A stretch of DNA of 64,000 nucleotides from the NCBI RefSeq assembly GCF_019059575.1, contig NW_024881707.1:124001-188000 (forward strand), given 5' to 3'. Source of the stretch: Amphibalanus amphitrite (Eukaryota > Arthropoda > Thecostraca > Balanomorpha > Balanidae). The notes below the pieces were generated by a model, which searched no databases, was not told the DNA's origin, and saw only the letters and a list, made by a program, of their open reading frames with translations. Below are positions 1-13,300 of this stretch, one piece after another (within the stretch, counting starts at the first letter, position 1; each line of letters begins with the position of its first letter). The position numbers were made by a program, and so were the translations under genes.

Positions 1-2063
1 GAACCTGAAGCGAATCAGAAAAAAATCACCTTAATGGCTACGTTTCCATGGCACAAGCTAAGCCGATTTTGAAAAATGGACTTGCTCCATCATAGCATTT
101 AGGCATAATTTAAAAATGTAAATATAGGATTAGGTGCTAGCTAAAACCATATATACGCTCATTTTTTGCATAAGATAAATAGTTTCCGAGAAAAACGCAC
201 GTGAAATTTCGCTAAATCGATTTAGACGTGTCATGGAAACGTAGTGTATAATTAATTTCGAGTTTCGACCTAACCAGAGTGCCTAGCCATTTCCGATGCC
301 ACATGCACTCAACTACGTATTTTTTCGCAAACAAAAGTGAACAAAATCCGAACCAACAATACAAACGATACCTATAAAAAGTTAAACGTGCGATCAAGCT
401 TGACGTGACTGATCGAATATGTTCACAACCAATGATCAGTAAAATAGCGGAGTGGCCTCATCCTCCACGGCTCAACAATCCGACGTTCTTACTGAACTAC
501 CGATACGGATACTCAACCGTTCGAAACCCATATCAACATTCCGACGAGCCCCGAATATCGAAAGTTAGAGTTTCGTTGGCAGGCAGCACCAGTGCACATC
601 CGGCAGCCGAGCCGGTCCGGCGGAGCCGGTCCGACTGGACGGTGTCACCCGGTCCGGCGGGAGGGGAGCAACAGTAGACGAGAAACGCTGAATGACGCAG
701 AGCCCGGTAGACGGGACATCATGCGCGAGGGAGCCACTCCCTCCCACTTCCTCGGGTCCAGCGAGCGGGAGAGCATGGAAACGCGAGAGACAAATGCTTT
801 TAAATACATATTTATGATTCCTGTTACATTGTCCATCACGTATTACTGTTGTTTTCTTGAGCTGGTTACCTTCCAGAAAGCAATCGGCTAAAAGTTTGAA
901 ATTCTGAAGGAGTATTACACCTCCATTCTGGCCAGTCATGACTGTATACAGCTGACTGGCAAACGCTATGTTCGTGTCAGATGTTCGGTACAAACCTATG
1001 CCAATCATTCGCTATACTGTTCCAGAAATAAGGCTATCGGAGGTATTAACAACAACGCAATACTTTTCCACGGACAAATCCTGCCAGTTCTCTGAAAGCA
1101 ATGGCGTTGCTCGTCGCTAGTGACATGCATTAGGACCGTGCTTAATGGAATAAACACAGTCTAAGCTTCTCAGTATTAAGAATGCGTCGTCTTCTGGTAG
1201 ATAGGTCATAGATGTGAAGGTCGGGAAACCCCTAGTTCCAGAATAGGAAGGTCAGTTGCGGCAGGTCTAAGAAGACACCCGAATGTGGAAACATAGACAT
1301 CATGGGCGTGTGGTATAAATAAACCCCGGATAAAATTTATAAGACGAGAATACTGAGATGATACGACTGCTCGTATTGTATCGAACATGCCAAAAATCGT
1401 TTTTAAAAGGCTGATATATTTTAATATGCATATGTAGCTTATAAATATGTTCCAATTAGCATTTCATAACACTGCCACACAATCACTGTGTACGATCACC
1501 GGGTAAAATAAGCATCATATTAGTTAGCCGCGACCATAAGGCTCCCTTCAATCGGTCCTGGTGTTATCTCTGCAGCTTCCCGTGGCTACTGGGTGTATAC
1601 GGACCACACATATTGAGACCACACGACGGCCGGTAAAACCGAGCCGGAACACAACACAGACATCCATCTGACACCAGCGACCGTCCCAACATCATTATCC
1701 GTTCGATAGCAGGCACACACGATCCTCTAAATCACTGGTATGCACTGATGGCTTATAAATAGGTCCCCGACCTCCATACCATCCCGATTCTCCACACATC
1801 ACACAGTCATGGTAAAACTTTGATCACGGAGAGCACCCACCGCCATGATCCGAGGCCGTTTGTTGTTATGGACGCCAAGACACGCCAGGTCTCGGCTGAG
1901 GTTAGCTCCATTTGAATGGGGACAGCGCGGAGAGCGTGGAACCGACCGAGTCCATTGTGGAGTTGACCGCCGGCGGTAGCAGCTGAAACGGGACATGTAA
2001 GGTTAGTTCAAATACAGACCAGCCAAGCAAGGTAGTGCGCACAGATGTCTTGAATTGAACGTA
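1..2063. other. No gene recognised (5' edge of window)
   Basis: Open frames in this stretch are short and overlap on both strands, and none resembles a known family. A GC-rich patch with repeated CCGGTCCG blocks lies near 605-662. A TATAAATA motif at about 1755 is followed some 50 bases later by an ATG with a GT directly behind it (1809). That could be a promoter with a very short first coding exon, but no downstream exon could be linked to it. Confidence 0.5.
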
Positions 2064-2159
2064 CAGTCTGTCTTAAAAGTACGGCGTGCAAAGTAACGGT
2101 GGATCCATCAAGCCTGACCGAGGAAGGAGTGCTAAATTTGAGTCACCGAAGCAATGGAC

Positions 2160-3789
2160 ATCCTGTTGTTGTTGTTGTTGTTGTTGTTGATTCCCCTCGG
2201 CGGCAGGATCACTGCCGCGAAGCCTCCCGGCTTTGAAGTCGTCTGGTCGCGGCCGCCAGGGCCGCGACGACGTCCGCGCTCCGAATCTCCTCGTGTGACG
2301 GGTGGATGGTGCCCAGCAGGCGGAACCTCAGGTTCATCAGGGCAGGGCATCGCAGCAGAACATGCCCGGGCGTGTCTGCCTCCTCCCGACACACCGGACA
2401 CCGTCCCGCTCGGCATCCATGGTCACTGCAGCCAGGGCACTCCACCGTTGGGTTACGGCCGATCCTGTGCATATACTGGGCGGAGCCCGACCAGTGGCCC
2501 GCCCGCAGCTGGTGCACCTCTACAGCCGCGTGGCGGTCCAGATCAGCCGCAGGTGGAGGCAGGCGTTCGCCCCACAGGTCCCGGTACCACCCACTGGGGC
2601 GTTGTCTGCCGATTCTTGTCCTCGCTGCTCTGGCGGACGCCCTCAGCACGGTCCTCACATCGAGGGGGACCTCTTCCTGCGGGAGCGCCGACGCCTCCTT
2701 GGCCAGGACGTCGGCCCGCTCGTTCCCTTCTAAACCGCAGTGGGAAGGGACCCATTGAAGGTGGAGCCGGCGAGCACCCTCTCTTGTCAGGAGGGTGAGG
2801 GCATCCCAGACTTCACTGTTGAGCTGGGTCCGTTGCTCAGAAGGGCCGCTTCTGAGGGCCGCCAGGGCAGCTTGGGAGTCTGTACATATCGACACCTTTT
2901 TTTTAAACCCCACATTTGTTCTCCCGTGAAGTTCAGACAAGTTGTTTAGAAACCTTCAAAAAAGGTACAGTCACTCGATTTTTCTCAAGTTTGTCTGTCT
3001 TGGCAGATCAAGCTATGCCATAGCAAGCTTACGAACACACAAATTTGATCAGGATCGGACGATTGGACACTTCTAAAAAGAGATCTTTCGTGCTTCCCGG
3101 AAATTCACCGGAGAACAGATGTGGGGTTTAAAAAAAAGTGTCGATATAACGATGGGGTCATCTTCGTGAGCCGGGTGATCCAAGAGGTGTCTCAAGGCCG
3201 TGCGGAGGGCTACCATCTTGGCCCGGTAGCTGCTACACAAACTACCGGCCGGGGCACGGAGCTCTTTTGTTGCGTCGTCCGGCCACACGATGAGTGCTCC
3301 AGCGCCGCCGTCCCTGAAGCCCTCCTCCGCTGAACCGTCCGTCCACACCCAGGTGGCACACTGGGGGAGGGAGGCCAGACAGAGGGCAGCCTCTTGTCTT
3401 CGGCGATCAGCGGGCGATCCAGGTGGTGGGCGCGTCCCGGCCTCCAGGTCAAAGGTGACCGGCGCGGGTCGCAGCCACGGTGGGGTACGGGGCTGAAGGA
3501 TGGGCTCCATCCTCGCCGCCACTCCAGCCTCCGTCCACGCCACCTGTCCCACTTCTCTCCAGCCTGCCACCGTCGTCAGCCGCTTCACTGCCGTGCTGTC
3601 CGCAACTCGCCGGAGGGGGTCCTCTTCTGGGAGGGCTCGCGCCTTCGCCAGCAGTCGAGCAGCTAGCGTGGTCCTTCTTGAGGCCACCGGGGCGAGGCCC
3701 GCTTCCGCCATCAGCGCATGTGTCGGGGTCGACGCGACGCAGCCCGTGATGATCCGGGCTGCAGCCCTCATTCTCGTCCCTTCCCCAGG
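2160..3789 (-). pseudogene. 5'-truncated non-LTR retrotransposon (end of RT ORF, RNase H, zinc knuckle-like tail)
   Basis: Read on the minus strand, 3771-3145 and 2888-2209 form one frame that encodes the distal part of a LINE ORF2. The upstream part starts with residues typical of the region after the reverse transcriptase (AARIITGC, EAGLAP). It runs into an RNase H domain whose catalytic blocks are WTDGSAEEG, then the acidic residue in the CTDSQAALAAL block, then WVPSHCGLEGNERADVLAK. A cysteine-rich C-terminal stretch (CPGCSDHGCRAGRCPVC...HVLLRCP) follows, as in Jockey/R1-type elements. The 3' end is a (CAA)n tail at 2163-2190, typical of LINE 3' ends. The reverse transcriptase is missing and a MITE splits the RNase H, so the copy is dead. 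The exact clade is not certain. Confidence 0.85.
2889..3144. mobile_element. 256-bp TA-site MITE inside the LINE RNase H domain
   Basis: The element starts TCGACACC followed by a T run, then AAACCCCACAT, and ends with the reverse complement ending GTGTCGA. The inverted repeats are about 45 bp with a few mismatches. It is flanked by TA on both sides (2887-2888 and 3145-3146), the target duplication of Tc1/mariner-type transposition. Leaving out the insert and one TA restores the LINE frame exactly between the residues before and after the RNase H CTD motif. No transposase is encoded. Confidence 0.88.
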
Positions 3790-4026
3790 TCAATTGGTTC
3801 GGTGACTTTCAAATTATAGTACGCCCTTCCTCGGTCAGGCTTGATGGATCCACCGTCACTTTGCGCGGTACTTTTAAGACAGACTGTGCATATTGATAAA
3901 CAGGAAACGGCGCTCAACTATTATTCAGTCTTATTCGAGAAATACAGCATGCGAGCAAGTCGACATTAACTGATTCACCAAGTCGAATACAAGGATCACT
4001 TGACACGTTACTGGAGGCATTATGTA

Positions 4027-4338
4027 TTAAGAAAGCGACGTCGAACGTTCAAATGAAAATTGCAAATGTTTTCCTAAGTTACTGCACGGACAGTATCGCT
4101 CCAAGGCACCATACTTAATCCACTGGCCCCCTTGTCGGCTTACCCACATCGTTTTCCACACCCATCCGGACTGTGTGACTGACATCATACCGCGCATGAT
4201 ACTGTGACTGACACTACGCGTCTCTCTCAGAGCGTTATTTTCACTCACCGCCGACTGCCGCTGCTCCTCCTTCTCCAGCACTTTGGCCGTCTGCTCCGAG
4301 CTGAACTTGAGTACCGCCGTGATCACCTTGGCGAGCGT
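4027..4338 (-). CDS. GOLGA4: GOLGA4 last exon (second half of GRIP domain)
   Basis: The exon opens TLAKVITAVLKFSSEQTAKV, which joins exon 17 to reproduce the golgin-245 GRIP pattern (GRE-x-x-T-x-AKVIT-x-VLKF). An acidic LEKEEQRQ stretch comes after it. The frame stays open for another 65 codons to a stop at 4027, longer than the usual short tail after GRIP. A donor-like GTATGA near 4190 or GTAAGC near 4150 could end the exon earlier, so the 3' boundary is provisional. Confidence 0.75.
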   Translation of the reverse strand, partial: TLAKVITAVLKFSSEQTAKVLEKEEQRQSAVSENNALRETRSVSHSIMRGMMSVTQSGWVWKTMWVSRQGGQWIKYGALERYCPCSNLGKHLQFSFERSTSLS

Positions 4339-7300
4339 CTGCCGCACAGAGAGAACATGAGGTCACATCGGGTCAGAATAGAGGGTTACAGACAGGGTAT
4401 CACAAGACACGATAGCACACATGACGAGAAGGTAAAACGGAATAGAGCAAACAGATTTTTATGTATGCATGCATGGTCAAACCTTCCCGGCACACTAATG
4501 CGGATCCGTGTGGCTTAAAAAAGTAATGGTATATATTATAAGCAAGGTCATATATTATAAGCAATGGCATATATTATTTCAAGTTCCAAATGACTACTCA
4601 GCAGAAACTCTGACATATTCACAGCTGTCATGGCACCGTCTATGACCTCACCAGTGGCTCTCGGCCCATCATATACTGGTACAGTATATTCCTCAGGTAC
4701 TCTATCTCTGTGAGGGCATCCAGTCCCGAGGTCAGGTCGGCTGCGGCGGCGCCCGACGGCGGCGAGGCGTGCCGCAGCTCCAGCAACCGGCGCAGCTCCG
4801 CCAGCTCCCGTCTGGGGGGGGGGGGGGAGGGGGTCAGATTGGCAGGTGAATGGGCAGGCCAAAGACGGAGGGAGTTTAGAACAATCACGCAGGCTAGCCA
4901 TATACGCATGATAAACGTATGATAAACCAAGGCATAGTTGCGCAGAGAATATTGTGAATGATTGGCGAGCAAAGGAATATGCTGTTAAGTAACTGAATAT
5001 GCTGTAAGTAAGTTATTCACGTCATTCCGTCACCACATCCAGTGGGGGGGGGGGGTGACGGACCCCCCCCCCCCCCACTGGACGTTCCGTCCAACCCCGT
5101 CCATCTAATTCCTTTCATTAATGGCACACTACCGCCACTCACTGGTGTTTTTCGTTGGTCTCCTTCATCTGCTGTCGGTAGGAGAGCAGCTCACGCTGCA
5201 GGGACGCCGTCGCCGCCTCCACGGCCGCCTGTCCGTCCGCCGGCGGCGCCGGGCTCCCCACGGAGCCCGCAGAGGAGGAGTCCAATCCGTTCCGAATCTG
5301 CTGGGAGCGGGCGAATGGAGTGAGGCGGGCATGGTAAAGTGAGAGAGGGGAAATCAGAGTAGGAGACGACTGGTGATAGAGGAACGGGGTTGAGATGCCA
5401 GGAAGAGGGTAAAATAGAAATTTTATGGCAACTGTTATCATGAACGGACACCATTAAAGCGGAAGAGGCTGAGCAAGAAAACAGCATAGATAAACGAGGT
5501 GCAAGTTATGATTGGAAGCAAACATAAAAATGGGAAGGAATGGTTTGAGACTAAAAACATTGCCCATCATTGATCCCACGGCACCACGTCCAGCAGATGT
5601 CGCGCATATCATATCACAGCTGTTGAAGCCCCCTGAGAAAATACGTCCGCTGTTCACACCTCCAGCACCCTCAGTTAAAAACGAGCCCCGGCCGTCGGCT
5701 GTGCCGCCAACAGTTCCACTCCCGATCTACATCAACCACAGACGCCTGCATTACTGACTCACTGACGCTCTGAGCTAATAAACAAAACCCCCGGGTGCAT
5801 GCCAAAGATAAACACATCAACCTACACTACCGGTTTGAATGCCTCATAAAATCAGCGCGTTAGCCGGACCACCAGCGTTGAATATTTCCCTGAATATCCC
5901 GAGGCTAATCCCCACCGCAACCAACAGAAACCAAAACATCGCAACCCAACAAAACCATTAATCATTTCACATCTCCCCGACATGAGTAACCCCGTCCCAT
6001 CCGTTCACAGTCGAGTCTTACCGCTCCCTGCAGACCGAGCATCTGCACGGTCTCCATCTGAGTCTCCAGAACCGCCGGCGGCCCGGCCGGCTCGGTGGGA
6101 AGCCGCCCCTCGGCCGCCGACGCCGCCACCTGTCACAACAGAGCGCGAGTTATGAGCGGCTACTGATGTCAGTGGATGAGGACGCCACATGATGGCACCG
6201 CAGGCACGATGATTGACGGTGAAGCTGAGAGCTACACAGCAACAGTTAGTTATATTTCTATTTCACAAAGTAAGTGACTAATGGTGCAAAAATATCACCA
6301 CAAAAAGACAGTAGGGTCATACAGAGTAATGTAGTTATCTAAGACGGTCACCCAGTCAATTAGTCCCTCTCACCGGCTCGCTCGTTGTCGCTGAGGCGGC
6401 GGCCGCCCTGGCCTCCAGGCGCCGGCGGCGGGCCCGCTCCGTTTTCAGTGCGGCCGTGAGGCTGGTCAGGCGGCCGGCGCAGCGGCGCAGCAGGGGACCG
6501 GCCCGCTCCGCCGGCTCTCCCGCCGTCTCCGTCTCCGGACCGCCCGGCTCGGCGTCCCGCAGACTGGCCTCGACTGCTGACACGGCAGCAGCCAGGTCCT
6601 CTGAGCGCAGAAGCGACTCCTCCCGATCGGTGCGGTCCGCGTCCTGCCGAGCCTGGGCGGCCGCTAGTTCGGACTCCAGGGACTCCACGCGACGGGAGAG
6701 GTTCTCCCGCTCGGCAGCTGAGCTGCTCTGAGTAGAGTCAAGCTCAGACTGGAGAGACTCAACACGACGGGACAGTTCGTCGCGCTCGGCGAGACTGGTC
6801 TGATTCTGGGTTTGTTCAGTCTGGAGCTGGGATTCTAGCTGTTGAGTTCGACGCAGCAGCTCTTCGTGCTCCACACGGCCAGATTCGTTCGAAGCCTGTT
6901 CTATCTTCAGTTTGGCCTCTAGGTCCTCAGCTCGCCTAGCTAGTTCCTCTTGCTTTTCTTGGCTAGAATCTTTACCAGTTTGTTCGATCTTGAGTTTGGC
7001 CTCTAGCTCTTCCGCTCGCCTTGCTAATTCGGCAAGCTTTTCTCGGCTGGATTCATTCTCAGATTGCTCACTCTGAAGTTTTGCTTCTAGCTCTTCGGCT
7101 CTCCTTGTCAGCTCCTCCTGCTGTTCCCGGCCGACTTGGTTCTCAGCTTGCTCGGCGTTCAGCCTGGCCTCTAGTTCCTCAGCTCGCCTTCTCAACTCCT
7201 CCTCCTTCTCTCGAGCTGTTTCGTTCTGAGCTCGCTCAGTGCGCAGTTCAGCTTCCAACTCCTTCGCGCGACGAGCTAGCTCATCACTGCTCGATTGACT

Positions 7301-10300
7301 TAAGCTTCGCTCCGTTATCAACTCAGCTTCAAGCTGTTCCTTCTGTCTTGCAAGCTCCGTCTGTTTCTCGCGTTCGGCCTGACTCTGATCCCGTTCAGTT
7401 TGCAGAGCTTCCTCCAGCTGTTTGGCACGTTGCTGCCACTCCTCTCTACTAGTTTCACTCTGCGTTTTCTCAGCCTGTAACTGCGCCTCTATCTCCTCCG
7501 TCCGTTTCAGCAGCTCCTCCTGCTTCTCTCTACTCTCCTGTTTCTCTCCTCTTTCCGCCTGTAGTTCAGTCTCCAACTGCTGCACCTTCTGGGTCAGATC
7601 GTCACACTCCCTCCGACTGCTCTGACGCTCTACCCGCTCAGTTTCCAGTTCCGTTTCCAGTTGACCCACTCTCTGCACCAGTTCGTCCCGCTCTTCCCTA
7701 GCCTTCTCAGCCTCTCCCCGCTCCGTCAGCAGCTGGGCCTCCAGCTGTTCCGCGCGGATGGACAGTTGGTCTCCCCGCCCACGGCTGGTCTCTGACCGAC
7801 TCCGCTCGGACTCCAGCTCAGTCTCCAGCTCCGTCACCTTCCCGTCCAGCCGCTGCAGCTCGGTTCGACCGGTCTCGGCCTCTGAGCGCTCCGTCTGAAG
7901 CTGCTGTTGGAGGTCCTGCATCTCAGTCTGGTGCTGTGAGTTCTGCTTCTCCAGTTCAGCTTGGTGTTGCGAACCCAGCTCCTGTATTTCAGCTTGGTGC
8001 TGAGAATTCTGCTCTTCCAGCTTTGCCTGGTGCTGAGAGTTCAGCTCCTGTAGCTCCGTCTGGTGCTGGGAATTCAGCTCCTGCAGCCGGTGCTGGTGCT
8101 GGCTGGACAGCTCCGTCAGACGGGCATCCACCGAGCGGGCCTGCTCGTCGCTAACAGCGGCCAGCTGCCGACTGGAGGGATGAGAGAAATAATGTGTTAG
8201 AACGGTCATACTCAGAAAACAAAAATAACGAATCTCAATGGCGGCAACATACAGAAAAACGGTGCATTAAAATGGAAGCATTTCTGGACATACCATTAAG
8301 TGCTACCCATACCATCAGACATAACATTTACCAGCGCCTCATCACCCTTCGCCATATCGACAGTCGATAAACTGATATGGGAGTCAGTCAACGAGACTAT
8401 AAATTTTCTTGGTTCCAAGCTTCCATCACACATACCTATGCTCCTCGCTGAGCCGGGTGGCGGTCTCCTTGACCTCCGCGGCCGCCTTCTCGGCTCGCTG
8501 CTGAGCCGTCTTCAGTTCAGCCTCCAAACGGGAGACAGTGGCTCGCAGCTCGTCAGTGTCTCCCTGCCTCTGTCTCACCTCCTGCCTCGCCGCAGCCAAG
8601 TCTCCCTCCAGACGGGAGACAATGCCTCTCAGTGCTTCGTTGTCTCCCTGTTTCTGCTGCACCTGAAATAACACAATTTATCTCAATAAAAAAATATCAA
8701 AGTGTTAAGAATCAGGCGATAAACTGGATTCCGCTGTCCGTTAAATTGTGTACATCTTCTCTGAATGAATGAATGAATGAATGAATGAATGAATGAATGA
8801 ATGAATGAATGAATGAACGAACGAATGAATGAATGAATGAGTAAATGAATGAATGAAATCGCTCAATAAGATGCCTACCAACCAACCCGATGAAGCCTCA
8901 CACAAAACAAGCTGATACATAGACCACTATATACCTATATGCCTAGGGCTTACTAGAGCATCAACACACAATTCCGCGTGCTACGTCAAATTTTCCAGCA
9001 GGGCCCTAATGGCAGTCGGCAATATCAGTGCACAGTCCAGGTATATAGTGGTCTATGGCTGATACCTGATTGACTCAACACCAAAGAAGTAAAGTAGATA
9101 AACAAAAGAAGCACTTCCCCGCTGCGCTCCCCGGTACCGAGCGCGATCACCCGCGTGTCCTCTCACCTCCTCGTCTGTGCGCTGCATGCTGGCTCTGGCC
9201 ACCTCCAGGTCCCGCTCCCGCTGCTCCAGCTCCTCCGTCCTCCTCACCAGCCGACTCTCCTGCTCCTGAACAGTGCGCGCGCTCTGCTCCAGGCGAGTCT
9301 CACGCTCCTGCGCCGCCTCCTCTCTGCGCTGGCAGACCGACTCCTGCTCTCTCGCCGCCTCCTCCCGTTGGCACAGCGAGGATTCTCTCTCCTGCAGGGA
9401 TTCCTCCTTCTGACGATAGTCGGAGTCTCGCACTTGGGCCAACACTTCCTGTTGGTGTAGGCGAGTCTCCAGATCGTTGAGCGACATCTCCTTTTCTTTG
9501 AGCCCATTTTCTACCTTCTCTAACAATGTCTGTTTGTCTAATAATCCAGCCTCCTGCTCTTTGACCGCAGTCTCTCTATCCTCCACCTGTTTCTTCTCAC
9601 CATCCAGTGCCACCCCCTCCTCCTGGAGCCGACTAAGCTGCTCCTCCAGCCTCTTCCTCTTCTCTCCCAAGCTAGTCTCCAGCTCCTTCAGTTCCGTCTC
9701 TCTCTGTCTCGCAATTTCCTCCTTCTGGGTTAGCGTAGCGTCCAGCTCCGTCAGCCGCGTCTTCTCCTGATCCACAGTCTCCTGCTCCTGTCGTATCCTG
9801 TCCTCCTCCCTGGAGACGCCCTCCAGCCGTTCCTGCAGGAGTCGCTCCTGCTCCTGCAGCCCCTGCTCCTTCTGGGAGAGTACGGCAGCTCTCTCGGTCA
9901 TCTCCCGGTCCCTCTCCCCGGCCTCCGATTGACGGGAGCTCAGCTGGACACTCTGCTCCTCGACAGGGGACCGACTCGCCTCCAGGTCCAGCTGGCATTG
10001 AGTGAGCTCCTGCGACAGAAATGACCGGCGTTAGATGACATAAGGCAATATCTATCGGGAAAATGCTCGATATCGAACAAAGCAACTACTTTATGCGTAC
10101 TTCTATGATTTTAACGCACAAAAAAAGAAGAAGAAAAGGTTATACCTTTTTGAGGTTCTCCATTTCATCATCAAACTTCTGCTGCAGCTGTTTTGTCTGC
10201 TGCTCCTGTTCACTCTTGCTCGCCGCCGCAGAGTTTCGCTCAGCAGAAACTGTTGAAAAAAGAATATGCACACGGTAAGTTCCCCTTATCAACTCGTACT

Positions 10301-13300
10301 ACACACAGGGTCAGTACTCAGGCCGAAAGCCAACGAACCATTTTCAATAGGGTCTATTACAGGAAGACCCTGAACGTAGCTGAAACCAACGTCAGCTCGC
10401 GAAATGGAATAGTAGCGTGCTGCTATCACCGTTGAAACAGGGCCCTTATAGCTGGTCAAAATGACAGAATGGTCAGGTGGATCCAGAAATGTAATAATTC
10501 ATTGCAGCTGTAATGCTTATGACTAAATTCTGCAAAAATTGTGCAAAACTTAATGCAACTTTTTTACTACAAACCAAATAATCTTTCTAAACTGCCTGCG
10601 CCCATCCTACCCAACTTACCTTGCTTTTGCGAGTCTTCAAACTCTTGCTGCAACTGCTGAACCTGTGAACGACACAAGGTTCGTCAAATACAGCAAGAAG
10701 AGATTATGCTATCAGGCAGCAGCACGTTTCGTACCTGGATGATACAAACGAACATTGATGATGATTTTACGATCGGAAACTGACTGTATAGTTATTCAAG
10801 ACTCACCCCAGTCCCCCATCTAGTATCTACCCTACCTGGGCATCCTTTTGCAGCAGTGACTCTCGCAGTTCAGAAACCGTCTCCTCCAAACGAGCAGACT
10901 CCGCCTTTGCGCTCTCCTGGCAAAAAAAAAACGTCAGAAACATGAGTAAACTAACATTGGCTCAGGCTGGGAACGACCGTTAGACGGTATAATGGCAAAG
11001 GAAAAGTAGGTAAAATTATTTCGGTCGTCCCGTCTTTGTTAACAACGGAATTGGCCGGTTACTTCAAAACAAAACGCGCACCACGCATAGCAACATCTCA
11101 TTTTACAGTTAAACGTAACGGCAAAAGAAAAATCGTTCACTTCTGGCAGCATTTTTGAGTAAACCACAAGCATCTTCCTTTTACATCATAAATGGCAGCA
11201 TTAAACTGATCCCCTCCGCCCCTTTCACTGCCCTGCCTACCTCCCTCTCCCGTGGATCGTTACCTGCAGGGTGGCGAGCTCCGCCTGCCGCTGCTCACTG
11301 GAATCCCTCAGCTGATCCCTCTCAGCCGTGGCGGCCGACAGACGCGCCTTGTGCTGCCGGATACTCTCCTTACACTTGAGCAGCAGCGCCTCCTGCTGGG
11401 ACACCTTGTCTGCGGAGATAGACGTGGAACGGAATGTCAGTGGAATCCAAACACAGCTGGTGAGCTGCTTCTGCGCTACACGGGTTAACAACGAAAACAT
11501 GGTCAATTACCCATCGTCTGAACAAGAGCCGAGAGAAAAATGGATAAGCTGATGGTACGACCATTCAGATTTCTAACACAGATTTGAACACAGATAACAC
11601 ACATTCAGATTTGAACACGAACAAGCGCCACGAAATGCTACCTGCTGGAGGCATACTCTTAGACCTACCTTTGAGCCGGTCCAGCTCCGCGGTGACCTCT
11701 GCCGACTGCTCTGCCGTGACCTTGTCGTCTGTCGGGCCATCCTCGGCGGATTTGGGCCCAGGAGAGGCGGTGGTACCGTTGACAGCGGCGGCAGCTGGCG
11801 AGGACTCCGTGTCGCCATCTCCAGTCGCGTCTGCGGCCTGGGAAGGGTGGGATGTGATGGTTCAGTGAAAGAATGAATGAATGAATGAATGAATGAATGA
11901 ATGAATGAATGAATGAATCAATGAATGAATGAATGAATGGATGAATGGATAAAAAACGAATGAATGAATGAAGATCACGAAATCAGCAACATACATTCAT
12001 TCCGTGTATCGCTCACTTACCTTATCGCTGGAACTGAGCTGGGTAATGCGCTCATCTCGTTGTTTGAGCTCGGCTTTCAGCTTTTCCTCTCTAGACTCAC
12101 TCTGTTTTAGAGACACCTGCGGACACCAGACGCGACACATTTATGGAAAAGGCCAATACACACTGCAAAAAATGGCTTGAATCGCCATTGTATATTGCAA
12201 CAAATTAAACGACATTGAACATAACATAGTTCATGCACTGAACCAAATACCAAACATCTTCTACTGATTGCCCCAGTTGCCTACTTCATTTCCAACCGTT
12301 CATCTTAGCTAAACTCTCAGCAATCAGCAAGTCTTCATAAGTTGCTACACGGCGATATTCATCAACACCCCACTCGATCCCCAATCGCAGCCGGTCACCA
12401 CATCCCGCCAGTGACCATCCAGTTAGTCCCCCACCTGCGCCCGGGGGACGCCTGGGGAACACAGTCGCCCACCTGCGCCTGTCTGCAGTCCGTCTCCAGC
12501 TGGTGGCACGAGCGGGCCAGCTCAGCCTGCCGCGTCCTCTGCTGGTTGTACTTGGCCCGGATACGTTGGTAGCTGTGCAGCAGCTGCTCCTTGGAGACGG
12601 TGCCCAGACTGGCCATGGAGCTGATCTCACTGAACGCGTCCAGGTCCGCCTGGCGGGAGGTAGCGGGTGAGGTTAGTTAGCCAGATCGAACGGAGGTGGT
12701 GGTATTCGGTAATTAATAAATATCCACCTCGATTTATGACTATGGAGACGACAAACTACGATAGACACAGCCATCACAATCATTTTGCGGTAGGATCCGT
12801 GCACACGATAGGTGAACCATGATGAGGATATCCATATTAAATCCGTGCTTATGGGTTGCTGAGGCCTCCCAATGTTTAACGGTCGGCAGTAAAACGGTCT
12901 CCTTTTACGGTGCAACACTTTCGGGCCTCAGTTGGCAGCGAGCATAAAATACGGCTGACGTCGGAGGCAAGAAATTTCCGATGCCTTAGCTCCGTATGCC
13001 ATCAAAGTAAACATCTGAGTTGAATATTTCAACAGACGCGGCTTTTCAAAGAGGAGTGTTCGGCGAGGACAAATCAATGACCAGATCAATGACACAACTA
13101 GCTCCATTCACGTCTCACCTCGCCCCCACAATCACACCGCACTGGCCCGAACCAGACTCCCCTCCCCTACATTCCCCGGACCAGTGACTCACGTGCTGGC
13201 AGTGAACGTGGCCGTCCGGGTGCCGCAGACAGGCTCCCACAGTCTTGGCCTGGTGTCGGGGCCGGGCGCCGCCGCCGGCGCGCGACTCACACCCTGGCAG

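Larger units (their letters stand above)
2064..3886. mobile_element. Palindromic MITE arms with a retrotransposon inserted near the centre
   Basis: The first about 95 bases (2064-2158) and the last about 95 bases (3792-3886) are near-perfect reverse complements. Both arms contain the blocks CAGTCTGTCTTAAAAGTAC, GGTGGATCCATCAAGCCTGA and, near the inner end, GTCACCGAA. The left outer flank is TA and the right is TG, so a TA target duplication with one mutation is possible but not shown. The space between the arms is filled by a 5'-truncated non-LTR retrotransposon. The original element was therefore probably a folded MITE of about 200 bp, hit near the hairpin centre. Confidence 0.7.

Noticed and set aside
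565..1008. 147-codon minus-strand ORF near the left edge
   Set aside because: It overlaps other frames on both strands, has no domain and no supporting splice or promoter signals.
4548..4972. Separate proline-rich proteins antisense or out of frame in the GRIP region
   Set aside because: Only one frame gives the GRIP sequence with matching splice phases. The others are shadows crossing a poly-C intron end.
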